In this document: in pieces, positions 42,806-53,200 of the stretch
Layout of the letters: each line of letters opens with the position of its first letter
How positions within the stretch are numbered: position 1 is the first letter of the stretch
Assembly: GCA_039683515.1 (NCBI GenBank)
Contig: JBDKRG010000030.1
Location: 1-64,000 of the forward strand
Source of the DNA: JAJFUE01 sp039683515
Lineage (GTDB): Bacteria; Sumerlaeota; Sumerlaeia; MVZB01
DNA length: 64,000 nt
Direction: 5' to 3'
Program-made: the position numbers and the translations under genes
The notes under the pieces: generated by a model
Told to the model about the DNA's origin: nothing
Database searches by the model: none
What the model saw: the letters and a program-made list of their open reading frames with translations, nothing else

Positions 42806-44347
42806 TCACTGCGGCGGGTTCAGGTCCGGGATCTTGGGGCCGACCGACTCGACCAGGTCGATCGTGTCGCACACGAGCATGTCTTCCATCTCGAGGCTGT
42901 ACGGCTTGCGGTGCGGATTGCTGAACACCTCGTAGCCGCCGGCCGTGATCTGGTTCTGCGCCGGTATGTAGCCGTTCATGTATCCGGTGTAGCCCGTGAA
43001 CATGACCTTGCAGCCGCGAAGCTCGTCCTTGACGCGCAGGCCGATCGGGCTGCAGATTTCGCCGCTCATGCCGACGTGGATGAACTCGTCGCCGATCCGG
43101 ACGCAGTAGATGTCCGAGCGCTGCGTCTCCTTGTAATTGCCCTTCTCGTCCATCGAGTCGAGCATCATCTTCGCATAACGCGCCATGCGCCGGCGCGGGC
43201 CGGACAGCGGGTCGTCGGGATCGACCGCCGATCCCGCGTCGAGCCACCGACCGCTCCCCTTCCAGGCCGACATCACCGGCAGCTCGACCTCGCGGTGCCC
43301 ATATCGAATCGGGCCGGTGATCTCGTCCATTTTGCCGCCCAGGACTTCGCAGACGTCATCGGCCAGCTCAACGCCGCGGGCCTTCGTCGCCGCGACGTCC
43401 GTCTGCGCGTTCGGCAGGAACAGGAACGGCTTGCCCGGCGTGGGATTCACCGGTTTTGCGTCGCCGCCCGAGCCCTGCAGGAACAGCGCCGGCGCGCCGC
43501 CGAGCCGTTGCTTCAGTTCCGTGGCCGCAAAGCCGACAAAATCGGCGCCGATCAGCTGGCTGCCCATCATCGACGGGTGGCAGCCGTAATTGAAGATCAC
43601 CCCGATCGGCCGGCCCGCTCGATCGACGGCCTTCAGCACCACCACCTCGTGATCGTGCTGGGCATAGGGGTTGATTTCCCAGCGGTCCTCGCCCGCCAGG
43701 TCGCGACCGCGCCGGCTGACGCCGACCCGGGTCGTTCCGCGGCCGAAGAACAGGCGCGCCTCGCGGGCATTGGCCAGCGCCTCCTGCGCGCACTTGACCG
43801 TCTGGGAAATCAGCATCGGCTTGAATTTCTCGTCGTTCAGCACCGGCCCGGAGTGGCTGTGGGAGGCGACGAAAATGACGTTGTCGGGGTCGATCCCGTT
43901 GCTCTGGCGGAGCTGTTCGGTGATCGACTTGATGATGTTCGGCGGCGCGCTCGGCGGGCGGTTGCCGGCGTTCGATCTGGCGCCGGCGGCCGGCGCCAGG
44001 CCGGCCGGCCGCGGGTTGCTCCGGCGATCCCACGAGGCGAGGTCGCCCATGATGTAGACGATCCTGGTTTTCCCGTCGTCGATCGTCATCGCGCGGACGC
44101 GGATTTGATCGTAGGTCCCCTCGGAAGGCTTCTTGCGTGCCGAAAATCCGGCCATCATGATCGGCCAGTCCGGCGTGATGTCGGCCTCGGCGGCGCCGAT
44201 CCTGTAAGGCATCGCGGCGCCGGCCGGCGCGGCCGGTTCCCGGCCCGGCGTGCGGTCCAGATGCGATTTGAGTTCCGCGCAACCGGTCAGCAGAATCGAC
44301 CCGGCAAAGATGATTGCCAGTGTTCGCGTCAGTGTTCCTGTTACCAT
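42806..44347 (-). CDS. Neutral/alkaline ceramidase-like lipoprotein
   Basis: The protein has 513 residues from the ATG of MVTGTLTRT. The signal ends in a lipobox (ILLTGC). The mature part has the N-terminal pattern of neutral/alkaline ceramidases: RIGAAEADITPDWPIMMAGF, VYIMGDLAS, VIFVASHSHSGP (zinc His), VIFNYGCHPSMMG (second zinc His) and LFLQGSGGDAKP. The C-terminal half has DEFIHVGMSGEI and MFTGYTGYMNGYIP. Many bacterial members are only related to ceramidase and act on unknown amides. It is exported and anchored. A terminator follows. Confidence 0.85.
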   Translation of the reverse strand: MVTGTLTRTLAIIFAGSILLTGCAELKSHLDRTPGREPAAPAGAAMPYRIGAAEADITPDWPIMMAGFSARKKPSEGTYDQIRVRAMTIDDGKTRIVYIMGDLASWDRRSNPRPAGLAPAAGARSNAGNRPPSAPPNIIKSITEQLRQSNGIDPDNVIFVASHSHSGPVLNDEKFKPMLISQTVKCAQEALANAREARLFFGRGTTRVGVSRRGRDLAGEDRWEINPYAQHDHEVVVLKAVDRAGRPIGVIFNYGCHPSMMGSQLIGADFVGFAATELKQRLGGAPALFLQGSGGDAKPVNPTPGKPFLFLPNAQTDVAATKARGVELADDVCEVLGGKMDEITGPIRYGHREVELPVMSAWKGSGRWLDAGSAVDPDDPLSGPRRRMARYAKMMLDSMDEKGNYKETQRSDIYCVRIGDEFIHVGMSGEICSPIGLRVKDELRGCKVMFTGYTGYMNGYIPAQNQITAGGYEVFSNPHRKPYSLEMEDMLVCDTIDLVESVGPKIPDLNPPQ

Positions 44348-44544
44348 CCCGATCGCCCCTGTCGATATGAAGATTGCCGGCGTCAAAGGCCGGCATCGAT
44401 TCCAACTCTTATCCAGTGAAACGCGCCCGGCCGCCACCGGCTTACGCCGGCTTGAGAAAATATTCACGGTCCCGATCGTAGCACAGGATCCGGCTCATGG
44501 CCGAAACCCAAACTCCGGAACGAGGCGATTCGCTGAAATTGATT

Positions 44545-46173
44545 TCACCGGCCGTTCCCGTGATTGGTTAGTTTCATATTGCCGATTGCTCGCCAAAACT
44601 TTAAGCGGGCCAGCATGTGTTGGATCAGAACCATTGTCAGGTCGTTCTGGGCCTCGAAGAGTTCGTCCTGGGTGTCGGTCATTTCGCGCGCGGTCGTCAG
44701 GCCGTTGGCGAGCATCATTTGCGTGCCTTCGACGCGGCGTTGGACAAGGGCGACGCTGTCGCGGGCGATTCGGACCTGCTGGCTCAGCCGTCCCAGTTCG
44801 CGCCACGCCTCGCGGATGTCGGCGACGATTTGATCGCGTTGCAGCTCGGCATTGCGCCGGGCCTGATCGAGCCCGATCAGGTCGGCCCGGTAGGCGTTTC
44901 GACGCGGCGTCCAGTCCAGGGGCAAAATGAAATCGAATCCCACTGTCTGCACGGAATCGAACGAGCCCAGCCCCAAACCATGCCGGGATTGGTCGCCGAA
45001 GCCGGCATCGTAGCGCGCGTCGAGCGTCGGCAGGAAATTTCGCAACGCGATTTCGACGTGGCGGCGCGCATCCCCCTCCCGATCACGAGCGTTTCGCAAT
45101 TCGAGCCGATTCGCCAGGCCCGAGTCGATCGACTGGGCGAGGCTCAAGGCCGGTCGGATTTCGCTGCTTGCCCGGATGTCGTCGAGTTCGCGCCAGTCCG
45201 GGCCCAGGTCCAGGTCCAGGTCCACGCCCAGGAAGATCTTGAACTGCTCGAGCTGCGATTGATAGGCCGCCTGCGCGTCAACCCAGATCGATTCGGCCAC
45301 GAGCGCCTGTTGCAGGGCCTGGTCGGCATCCAGCTGCGAACGGACGCGATGGCGCACCTGGATCTGAAGCAGCTCATAATATTTCATCACGCTTTCGTAA
45401 TTGGCCCGGGCGTTGTGCATGCGATCGAGCAATTTCAACAAGGCGCAATATCGTGAAACGGCGTCGATCACAAAATCCTGCTCGTAAAGCGCAAAATTGC
45501 GGACGGCGTAGACCATGTCCCGCTCGGACTGGCGCAGCGGCTCGCGCGCCGTCAGGCTGCCGGCCCCGTTGAGCAACGGCTGAACGATGCCGAACTGGAG
45601 CGTGTTGGCCGCGCCGGTCCGGCCGCCCCGGGAAAAGACGTGCAGGAATTGATGCGTATAGGCCACCGTAATGTTGGCGCCCGTGGCGAGCTGGCGCCTC
45701 AGTCCCGCGGTAAAACCTCGCCGGCCGATTTCCTCGATCCCCTCGCCCGATCCGTCGCGCGTGTAATCGGCCGAGGCCGATGCATTGAAGATGGTTCCGT
45801 AATCCCAACGCACGCCGGTCAGGGCCAGCGCCGTCGCATATAATTTCTCCCGCTCGGTCCTGTAGTCGCGATTGTTCGAGATCGCGATCGCCAGCGCGTC
45901 GGCAAGCGACAGCCTGTAAGTCGGCGTCGTGAACGCGTCATCGGCCAGGTTCAGCCGGCGCGCGCGCTCGACAAGCTTCAAAACATCCGGCTTGGCCGGA
46001 TCGGGCTCAAAGGCCTGATGATCGGCCCCGAGCGCCGCGGCCTGCTTATCCGAGATGAGCCGCCCAACGTCGCGGTCGGCCTGGCGCCGGGCGAAATCGC
46101 CCATGCGGCTGCAACTTCCCAGCGTAAAAACGACCGCGATTGCAATCAGGATTGGCCGAAACGGGCCGGACAT
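44545..46173 (-). CDS. TolC-family outer-membrane factor
   Basis: The protein has 542 residues from the ATG with AGGAGA upstream; the longer frame overlaps the permease gene. It has a lipoprotein-type signal (TLGSC), then the two long helical repeats of TolC-like proteins: LSLADALAIAISNNRDYRTEREKLYA and, later, RADLIGLDQARRNAELQRDQIVADIREAWRELGR, with beta segments that insert in the outer membrane. It should complete the MacA/MacB-type exporter encoded upstream, to which it is joined in one operon (stop of the permease 10 nt away). Confidence 0.9.
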   Translation of the reverse strand: MSGPFRPILIAIAVVFTLGSCSRMGDFARRQADRDVGRLISDKQAAALGADHQAFEPDPAKPDVLKLVERARRLNLADDAFTTPTYRLSLADALAIAISNNRDYRTEREKLYATALALTGVRWDYGTIFNASASADYTRDGSGEGIEEIGRRGFTAGLRRQLATGANITVAYTHQFLHVFSRGGRTGAANTLQFGIVQPLLNGAGSLTAREPLRQSERDMVYAVRNFALYEQDFVIDAVSRYCALLKLLDRMHNARANYESVMKYYELLQIQVRHRVRSQLDADQALQQALVAESIWVDAQAAYQSQLEQFKIFLGVDLDLDLGPDWRELDDIRASSEIRPALSLAQSIDSGLANRLELRNARDREGDARRHVEIALRNFLPTLDARYDAGFGDQSRHGLGLGSFDSVQTVGFDFILPLDWTPRRNAYRADLIGLDQARRNAELQRDQIVADIREAWRELGRLSQQVRIARDSVALVQRRVEGTQMMLANGLTTAREMTDTQDELFEAQNDLTMVLIQHMLARLKFWRAIGNMKLTNHGNGR

Positions 46174-46183
46174 CGATCTTCTC

Positions 46184-48619
46184 CTAATCCGCGCGCAATG
46201 CAACATTGGGATCGACGGCCGTTGCGCGCCGGACCGGAATCCAGCACGCCAGCGCCGCCACGCAAAACACGATCGCGGAGGCACCGGCCAGATACGCCGG
46301 ACTGAACCGGCCGGCGCCATATGTCATTGAATTGACGAGTTTGCCCGCGAATCCGGCGCCGAAGCCGCCGACGACGACCCCGATGCACAGCGACGGCACA
46401 ACCTTGGCAAAGACGAGATTCCGAATCACCCGCTTTGAAGCGCCCATGGCCATCCTGATGCCGATCTCGCGGGTGGCGGTGACGACGAAGAACGAAAGCG
46501 TCCCGTAAATCCCGACGGCGGCCAGAAGCAGGGCGAGCGCCATAAAACAATTGATCACGATCATCTGAAAACGAAGCAGCTTGGTGGAGGCGCCGAATAT
46601 TTCCGCCATGGTCCGCAGATTGGCAAGCGGCGTTTCGGGGCTGATCCGGCGCAGGCAATCCCGTAGCGCATATGCCGCCGGCTGCGTGTTGCCGGCGGCG
46701 CGGATGACAATCGAGTAGGGATCCGCGGCGCTGACGCTGGCGGGCAGATACACCTCGGGCATCACCCGGCCCTGGGCGCCGTGCTGGCGCGCGTCGGCAA
46801 CGACGCCGATGACGCGGGCATCGTAATATGGATGCGGATCATCGGGGCGGACCCGTTTCCCGATCGGATTCTGCCCCGGCCAGCATGTCCCGGCGAGCGT
46901 CTCATTGACGATCACGACTCCTGTCGAGTGGCGGTCGTCCGATTCGGCAAAGACGCGCCCCTGCAGCAGGTTCAAGCCGATCGCGCCGAAATAACCGGTT
47001 GAAACGAAGCTGAACTCCGCGAGCCGCCGGTGCGCCTGGGGGTCGTACGCCTCGTTATCGACGAGGATTGACGAGTTGTAACCGCCTTCAAACGGAAGCT
47101 TGGTCGCCAATCCCACCGCGGACACGCCGGCTACCGAATGCATTTCCCGAACAATTTCTTTCTGCATGGCGAGGATGGTGTTTGCATTGCGGCCGGCGGT
47201 GTTGCTGAAGTCGAGCCTCGCGGTCAGGACGCTGTCCGACGAGATCGCGGCGGCCTCCTCGACGATCCCGCGATAATAATACGACAGGCTCAGGGCGGTG
47301 TTGACCAGCAGCAGGGTCAAGGCGACCTGGATGGCGACGAGGAACCGGTAATGGCGCATTCTGGCCAGAGAACCGGACTGTTGCGCCATCCCCTCCTTGA
47401 GGGCCGCCGCGATATCGCCCCGCGTCGCGATCAAGGCCGGGATGATCCCGGCCAGCAGCATCGTCAAGCCGGCCATGACGATCGCGAAAATCAGGACCGT
47501 TGCATCGACTTGAAATCTTCCACGTGAGACAAGCGCGGACGGGGCCGCCTGGGAAAGCGCGGCCAATCCCCAACCGGTGAGGAACAGGGCGCCCAGGCAC
47601 GCGGCGAGCGAAAGGAGCATGTTTTCGATCGTCAGCAGCCGGATCATCGGCCAGCGCCCGCCGCCCAACGCTGCCCGCAGGGCAAACTCGGGCCGGCGCC
47701 GGGCGGACCGTGCCAGCAGCATTCCGGCGACATTGGCGCAAGCAAGCAGCATCACGATCAAGACGGCGCCTTCCATCATCACAAGGCCCTTTGCGAGAAC
47801 GCCGAAAACCTCGGCCGCATACGGTTCCGTGCGAATCGTCAACCGGCTGTTCGGGCCGGGATACGCCTGCGCGAGGCGATCGCCCAGGGCGCCCATGTCC
47901 ACTTTCACCGCCTGCTCGCCGACGCCGGCCTTGAGCCGCCCCACCACCGCGAAAGACCTCTGTCCCCTGGAAGCCCTCGGCCGATCGGTCTCCGGCAGGA
48001 ATACATCCCCGCAATCGGCAAAACGCCAGCGCGAATAAATGGGCACGCCCTCGGCCATGACGCCGACGACGGTGCACTCCCGCTTGTTGATCGTCACGCG
48101 CCGCCCGATGACGTCGCGATCGGCGTTGAACCGGGATCGCCAGAACTGATTGCCGAGAACCACCACCGCGGCGGCGTCCTCCCGTTCATCGGCGTCGCTG
48201 AACCAGCGCCCGAGCGCCATCCTGAGGCCGAGAACCCTTCCGAGACTCGCCGTGCAATTCAGCCCATACACCAGCGCCGGCGTTTCGGCGCCGACCGTGA
48301 ACAGATTGAACTTGAACGCCCCGACCTCGGAGAACGAGCGGTTTTGCGTTCTCAAATCGGAATAATTCGGGTACGAAAACGGCAGTTTCTTGATGCTGCG
48401 GGCGCCGCTCGCGTCGGCCATGTAAACGGACACGAGGCGGTCGGAAGCGGGATAGGGCAGCGGATCGATCGCGATCTTCTTCAAGACCCCGAACACGATC
48501 GTCGCGCCCGCGATTCCGAGCGCGAGCGTCAGCACGGCAATCGCCGTGAAAACCGGGGTTCTCGCGAGCGATCGGACCGAATAACGCAAATCGTGCAGCA
48601 GCATTTCCAGCCGGTTCAT
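46184..48619 (-). CDS. MacB/FtsX-type ABC permease (ADOP family), second copy
   Basis: The protein has 811 residues from the internal ATG with GGGGGAT upstream (the first ATG, 21 nt earlier, has no ribosome site). The opening LLHDLRYSVRSLARTPVFTAIAVLTLALGIAGA is the ADOP signature. It holds eight predicted membrane helices: one at the N-terminus, three central, then after a second periplasmic MacB-PCD domain four more with GIRMAMGASKRVIRNLV. The N-terminal periplasmic part has GRWFSDADER and VVVLGNQFWRSRFNADRDVIGR. It exports a substrate or transmits ATP-driven motion to the periplasm with the neighbouring ATPase. Confidence 0.92.
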   Translation of the reverse strand: MNRLEMLLHDLRYSVRSLARTPVFTAIAVLTLALGIAGATIVFGVLKKIAIDPLPYPASDRLVSVYMADASGARSIKKLPFSYPNYSDLRTQNRSFSEVGAFKFNLFTVGAETPALVYGLNCTASLGRVLGLRMALGRWFSDADEREDAAAVVVLGNQFWRSRFNADRDVIGRRVTINKRECTVVGVMAEGVPIYSRWRFADCGDVFLPETDRPRASRGQRSFAVVGRLKAGVGEQAVKVDMGALGDRLAQAYPGPNSRLTIRTEPYAAEVFGVLAKGLVMMEGAVLIVMLLACANVAGMLLARSARRRPEFALRAALGGGRWPMIRLLTIENMLLSLAACLGALFLTGWGLAALSQAAPSALVSRGRFQVDATVLIFAIVMAGLTMLLAGIIPALIATRGDIAAALKEGMAQQSGSLARMRHYRFLVAIQVALTLLLVNTALSLSYYYRGIVEEAAAISSDSVLTARLDFSNTAGRNANTILAMQKEIVREMHSVAGVSAVGLATKLPFEGGYNSSILVDNEAYDPQAHRRLAEFSFVSTGYFGAIGLNLLQGRVFAESDDRHSTGVVIVNETLAGTCWPGQNPIGKRVRPDDPHPYYDARVIGVVADARQHGAQGRVMPEVYLPASVSAADPYSIVIRAAGNTQPAAYALRDCLRRISPETPLANLRTMAEIFGASTKLLRFQMIVINCFMALALLLAAVGIYGTLSFFVVTATREIGIRMAMGASKRVIRNLVFAKVVPSLCIGVVVGGFGAGFAGKLVNSMTYGAGRFSPAYLAGASAIVFCVAALACWIPVRRATAVDPNVALRAD

Positions 48620-48636
48620 TCGAATATCCCCCGGAA

Positions 48637-51072
48637 TCATTCGGTCCGCAGCGCGGTCATGGGATCGATGCGCATGGCGCGGCGCGCCGGCATGTAACAG
48701 GATGCCAGCGCAACCGCCAGAAACAACGCGACACTGCCAAGAATCGAGACGAGATCAAATGTTCCGACCTGGAACAGGAAACTGGACAGCACGCGGGCGA
48801 ACGCGAAGCTGGCCGCAAGGCCCAGGGCCAGCCCGATGAGCACGAGGCGCAATCCCTGCGCCAGGATCATGCGCATGACGTCGTGCGGCCGCGCCCCGAG
48901 CGCCATGCGAATGCCGATCTCTCTCGTGCGCTGCGTCATCATGCACATCATCACGCCCGCGATGCCGGAAACGGCCAGCAACAGGGCAACGCCCGAAAAA
49001 ATCCCGAACAACTTCAGGATGTAACTGCTGGCCCAATACGATTCCCTGACGATGTCCCGCATTTGCCGCGGCTTCGAGAGCGGAACCGTCGGATCGATCT
49101 CGCGCAGGATCCGCCGCGCCCCGGCGATCACGTCCGCAGGATTGCCGCTCCCGACGCGCACGCCCATCTCCTGCGTCTTCCACGTCAGTTGGGCGTGCGG
49201 AATGTAGAGGCAGGGCCGATCCTCCATGTCCAGCCCGCTCATTTTGACATCCGCGACCACGCCGACGATCTCCACGATGCGAGCCGGAGAAATATTGCCG
49301 GCGTCGCCCCACATGATCCGGCGGCCGATCGGATTGCGCCCCTCGAAATGCCTTCGTGCAAACGACTCATCTATCATCGCCACCCTGGTGCTGCTCAGGT
49401 TGTCCTCGTCCCTGAACACGCGCCCCCTGATCAACTCGATTTCCATTGCGCTGAAATAACCGGGCGTCACGAGCCTGAAATCACAGAGGTGGGACTGCAC
49501 CTGAGGCAGCGGCGGCTCGCCCTCGACGGCGTACGGCTGCCATGATCCCGCACCGTTCAGTGGCAGGCTCGAGATGCCGCCGACCGCCTCGATCCCCGGC
49601 ATCGAACGCAGCCGGTCGCGGAGCATGCGGAAGAATTGGACCCGCTCCTGACCACTCGTATACCGGTCCGTGGGCAGCGAAATCCTGAAGGTCATCAACC
49701 CTTCGGGATTGAATCCCGGATCGACCGCTTGAAAATTGCCGAGCGTGTGCAGCATCATCCCCGAACTCGTCAGCAGCGCCAGTGCCAACGCAACCTCGGC
49801 AATCACCAGCAGCCCGCGCAACCGGTAATGCCGGCGGCCGCCGCCCGATCCCGGTCCGCTGTCCTTGAGCACCGAATGGGTATCCAATCCCGCGACCGTC
49901 CAGGCCGGCGCCAGGGCGAACAGCACGCAGGTCAGAACCGACGCGCCGATCGCGAAACCCAGAACCCGCGCGTCGATGTTGAATACAAGCCACGGGGGGA
50001 TCTCGAAATCGACAAGCGTAAGCGCAAGCCGCGTCGCCCAGGTTGAGCCGACCACCCCGAGCGCCCCCGCCACGGCCGACAGAATGATTCCCTCCACCAG
50101 CAACTGCCTGACGATTTGCCAACGGCTGGCTCCGACGGCGAGGCGAATCGCGAATTCCTTTTGTCGCCCGATCGCCCGCACGAGAAACAAGCCGCTGACA
50201 TTGACGCACGCCAGAATCATCACGATGCACGCCGCGCCCAGCAGGATCCAGCTCATCGCCTGGGTGCCTCGCAGCAACCCTTGGCGCATGGGCGCGACAA
50301 CCGCTCCGACGCCGGCGTTGGACTCGGGGTGCTCACGCTCGATCCGCGCCGCAACGGCCGACAGATCGGCCTGGGCCTGACGCCGGGTCACGCCGGGTTT
50401 CAACCGGCCATAACCGTTGAACTGATAATTTCCGCGCGTGCCATCGATGTCCCGAGCGACGAATGGAATCCACACATCGGCTTCCGATTCAAAGTTAAAT
50501 CGCGGCGGCATGATGCCGATCACCACATGGGCCGTTCCGTTCACGTCGAGCACCTTGCCGATGACGCCATGATCCCCACCGTATCGGCTCCGCCACAACC
50601 GATGACTGATGATCACCACGGACGGAGCCCCGGGCTGCTCATCGGCTGCATTGAAATCGCGGCCAACGAAGGGCCGAACCCCCAGGGTCGGGAACAACGA
50701 CGCCGAAACGCGCTCGCCGCGAACCTGCTGCGGCCGGTCGGAGCCGCCAACGACGTCCTGGACCGCGCCGATGATCCCCATGTCGCTGAAGACATGGTTT
50801 TGCCGGCGCCAATCCAGGTAATCGGCATACGACAGATTCAGCGCCTGCAGGTTCTGCCGGGGGCGATTCTGGGTCACAGACACCAACCGATCCGGATCCT
50901 TGAACGGCAACGGACGAAACAACAGTGGATTGACGATGCTGAACATGCTGCTGGCCAGACAAATGCCCATCGCCAGCATCAGCACGCACGCGATCGAAAA
51001 CCCGGGCGCCCTGGCCAGAACGCGCACGGCCTGCCGCAAGTCCTGAAGTGTGTCTGCCAGCCATACGAACAT
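48637..51072 (-). CDS. MacB/FtsX-type ABC permease (ADOP family), first copy
   Basis: The protein has 811 residues from the ATG with GAGGAGA upstream (an in-frame TTG 15 nt before is less likely). It has TLQDLRQAVRVLARAPGFSIACVLMLAMGI, a MacB-PCD domain with VVIISHRLWRSRYGGD, central helices with RQKEFAIRLAVGASRWQIVRQLLVEG, a second periplasmic domain, and ending helices with REIGIRMALGARPHDVMRMIL. It has the same length and layout as the next gene, so the two arose by duplication and probably form a heterodimer with the shared ATPase. Confidence 0.92.
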   Translation of the reverse strand: MFVWLADTLQDLRQAVRVLARAPGFSIACVLMLAMGICLASSMFSIVNPLLFRPLPFKDPDRLVSVTQNRPRQNLQALNLSYADYLDWRRQNHVFSDMGIIGAVQDVVGGSDRPQQVRGERVSASLFPTLGVRPFVGRDFNAADEQPGAPSVVIISHRLWRSRYGGDHGVIGKVLDVNGTAHVVIGIMPPRFNFESEADVWIPFVARDIDGTRGNYQFNGYGRLKPGVTRRQAQADLSAVAARIEREHPESNAGVGAVVAPMRQGLLRGTQAMSWILLGAACIVMILACVNVSGLFLVRAIGRQKEFAIRLAVGASRWQIVRQLLVEGIILSAVAGALGVVGSTWATRLALTLVDFEIPPWLVFNIDARVLGFAIGASVLTCVLFALAPAWTVAGLDTHSVLKDSGPGSGGGRRHYRLRGLLVIAEVALALALLTSSGMMLHTLGNFQAVDPGFNPEGLMTFRISLPTDRYTSGQERVQFFRMLRDRLRSMPGIEAVGGISSLPLNGAGSWQPYAVEGEPPLPQVQSHLCDFRLVTPGYFSAMEIELIRGRVFRDEDNLSSTRVAMIDESFARRHFEGRNPIGRRIMWGDAGNISPARIVEIVGVVADVKMSGLDMEDRPCLYIPHAQLTWKTQEMGVRVGSGNPADVIAGARRILREIDPTVPLSKPRQMRDIVRESYWASSYILKLFGIFSGVALLLAVSGIAGVMMCMMTQRTREIGIRMALGARPHDVMRMILAQGLRLVLIGLALGLAASFAFARVLSSFLFQVGTFDLVSILGSVALFLAVALASCYMPARRAMRIDPMTALRTE

Positions 51073-51083
51073 GAAGGATCTCC

Positions 51084-51809
51084 TCAACGCGAGGCCGGTT
51101 CGCTCTCGCCCGCGGTGGCCGCGGCGAATTCCGACTCGTCGACGATGACGCCGTCGAACAGGTAAACGATCCGGCCCGCCGCGCGCGCATAACGCTGGTC
51201 GTGCGTGACCATGCAGATCGTCGTCCCCTCGCGGTGAAGGTTTTGCAGGAGCGTCATCACCGCCTCGCTGTTTCTCGAGTCGAGGTTGCCCGTCGGTTCG
51301 TCGGCGAGCAACAACGACGGGCTGCCGACCAGCGCCCGCGCAACTGCGACGCGCTGTTGCTGGCCGCCGGAAAGCTGGGCCGGATAATGATTGCGCCGAT
51401 GGCCCATCGAAACTTTCTCCAGCACTTCGGCAACGCGTTGTTTGCGCTCGGGAACCGACAGCTTGCGGTACCGGAGCGGCAGTTCCACGTTCTCATAAAC
51501 CGTGAGGTCGCCGATCAGGTTGAAACTCTGGAAAATAAAACCGATTTCCCGGTTGCGAAGCTGGGCGCGCTGTTCGTGCGAGAAGTCCGTCACGTTTTCG
51601 CCCTTGAGCAGGTAATTGCCGCCCGTTGCCGTGTCGAGCAGACCGATGATCGACAGCAGCGTGGATTTGCCGCATCCGGACGGGCCGTCGATCGAGACGA
51701 ATTCACCCTGCCTGATGTCCAGGTTGATTGAGGTCAACGCGTGCGTTTCGATCTCCTCGGTGCGGAAAATTTTTTGGATGCGCTGCAAACAGATCAACGG
51801 CTCGTTCAT
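51084..51809 (-). CDS. ABC transporter ATP-binding protein (MacB/LolD type)
   Basis: The protein has 241 residues. Walker A GPSGCGKST (42-50), Q-loop FQSFNLIGDLTVYENVELPL, signature LSGGQQQRVAVARAL, Walker B LLLADEPTGNLDS and H-loop MVTHD are all intact. It fits the LolD/MacB class that drives FtsX-like permeases. AGGAG lies upstream of the ATG. It sits between the adaptor and the permeases in one operon. Confidence 0.95.
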   Translation of the reverse strand: MNEPLICLQRIQKIFRTEEIETHALTSINLDIRQGEFVSIDGPSGCGKSTLLSIIGLLDTATGGNYLLKGENVTDFSHEQRAQLRNREIGFIFQSFNLIGDLTVYENVELPLRYRKLSVPERKQRVAEVLEKVSMGHRRNHYPAQLSGGQQQRVAVARALVGSPSLLLADEPTGNLDSRNSEAVMTLLQNLHREGTTICMVTHDQRYARAAGRIVYLFDGVIVDESEFAAATAGESEPASR

Positions 51810-51826
51810 GGCTTTTCTCCTGCGAT

Positions 51827-53101
51827 CTACTTGATTCGAAGCTTGTCCTCATGATCCCATTGCGATATTTCGGAAACGATCACCTGGTCGCCGGGATTGA
51901 GTCCCTTGACCACCTCGACCGTCATCGCCGACATGCGCCCATACACGACCGGCACTCGCAGCGCCGTTCCCTCGCGCGCGTTCAACTTGAACAGCTGCCC
52001 CGCGGCATTGCCATTGGCGGAAACGGGGCGCTCGACAAACACCGCGTCCGCGACCCGCTCGATTTCGATCACACCGGAAATCGACAAATCCGGCCGGGAC
52101 CCCTGCGGCGCGTTGCCGTTCAGCGCGACGTCGACCGTCACGCTCCCATCCACCACGCCCGGGTTGATCCGGATCACTTTGCCTTCGACCATCTGGTTCA
52201 TCACTTCGATTTGCGCCGGAAGGCTGATTGCCAGGTCGCGCGCCTGGTGTTCCGAGATTTTCAACTGCGCCTTGAGCCGCAGGGGATCGACCACCTTTGC
52301 CAGAACGGTCCCTGCGGCGACCTGTTTGCCCAGGCCGACCGCTTCGGCGGAAAACTCCATCAGCACGCCCGCGACGCCGGCCCGGACCTTGAGCCGCTCG
52401 GCCTGCTCCTGCTTGTACCTGATCGTCGCCCTCGCCTGCTCGACCTGGCCCTGCACGGCTGCAAGCCGTTCTTCACGGGTCGATTCATAGCGGGCAAGCG
52501 TCTGCTTTTTGTATTTAATCTTGCGCTCGATCGATTCAAGCTTGAGTTTCGTCAAATCCAGCTTCACCCCCGGCAAATAGCCGCGTCGGCACATCTCCTC
52601 ATTGCCGCTCGATTCCAGTTTTGTCGTCTTGTATTCATCCTCCAACTCGGCAATGTCGGATTTGAGCGTGAGCACCTGGTCTTCGTATTCGGTCTCGCGC
52701 GAAAGCAGATCGGCCTGGGCCGCCTTCAATGCCTCGCCCCCCTGAAGCAACTCCAGGTCGAGACTGGGGTTCACCATCTCGATCAGAATCGTATCGGGAT
52801 GGACTTGCACGCCCGGCTTGAGCGGCAAGCGCTGAATTCTTCCTTCGATGCCGGCCGTGACCCAGATCTCTTCCTCAGGCGCCAGCGTTCCGGCGCCGCG
52901 AACTTCGCGTAAGAATAAGCCCCTTTGAACCGTGCCCACCAGGATGGCTTGGCGATCGACGAGCGGCAGGGCCGGCTTCAAGCGGCTCACCCCGAGCGTC
53001 ACGCCGGCCAACAGGGAAGACGCGATGACGAACAGCAGGACCCGCTTGGTCCACCGGCGACGCAGGGCGTGTGGCCGTTCGATATCCATGCCGGCCATCA
53101 T
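51827..53101 (-). CDS. HlyD/MacA-type periplasmic adaptor
   Basis: The protein has 424 residues. One membrane helix lies near the N-terminus (VLLFVIASSLLAGVTLGV). It has the lipoyl half-motifs (GTLAPEEEIWVTAGIEGRI and, after the hairpin, VRAGVAGVLMEF), a coiled-coil hairpin of about 130 residues rich in Glu, Lys and Leu, and a C-terminal beta-barrel/membrane-proximal domain. It should join the permeases to the TolC-like protein. Three in-frame ATGs lie close together (53101, 53098 and 53089); none has a clear ribosome site. A dyad-rich 145-bp gap precedes it. Confidence 0.9.
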   Translation of the reverse strand: MMAGMDIERPHALRRRWTKRVLLFVIASSLLAGVTLGVSRLKPALPLVDRQAILVGTVQRGLFLREVRGAGTLAPEEEIWVTAGIEGRIQRLPLKPGVQVHPDTILIEMVNPSLDLELLQGGEALKAAQADLLSRETEYEDQVLTLKSDIAELEDEYKTTKLESSGNEEMCRRGYLPGVKLDLTKLKLESIERKIKYKKQTLARYESTREERLAAVQGQVEQARATIRYKQEQAERLKVRAGVAGVLMEFSAEAVGLGKQVAAGTVLAKVVDPLRLKAQLKISEHQARDLAISLPAQIEVMNQMVEGKVIRINPGVVDGSVTVDVALNGNAPQGSRPDLSISGVIEIERVADAVFVERPVSANGNAAGQLFKLNAREGTALRVPVVYGRMSAMTVEVVKGLNPGDQVIVSEISQWDHEDKLRIK

Positions 53102-53200
53102 CGCAAGTCGCGATCCAAATCAGTGGCATAGAATACTTTTTGCGTTCCCTTCAATTCATTCGACATACCCATCTCGCCCGAATTTCGCCCCAATGAATCC

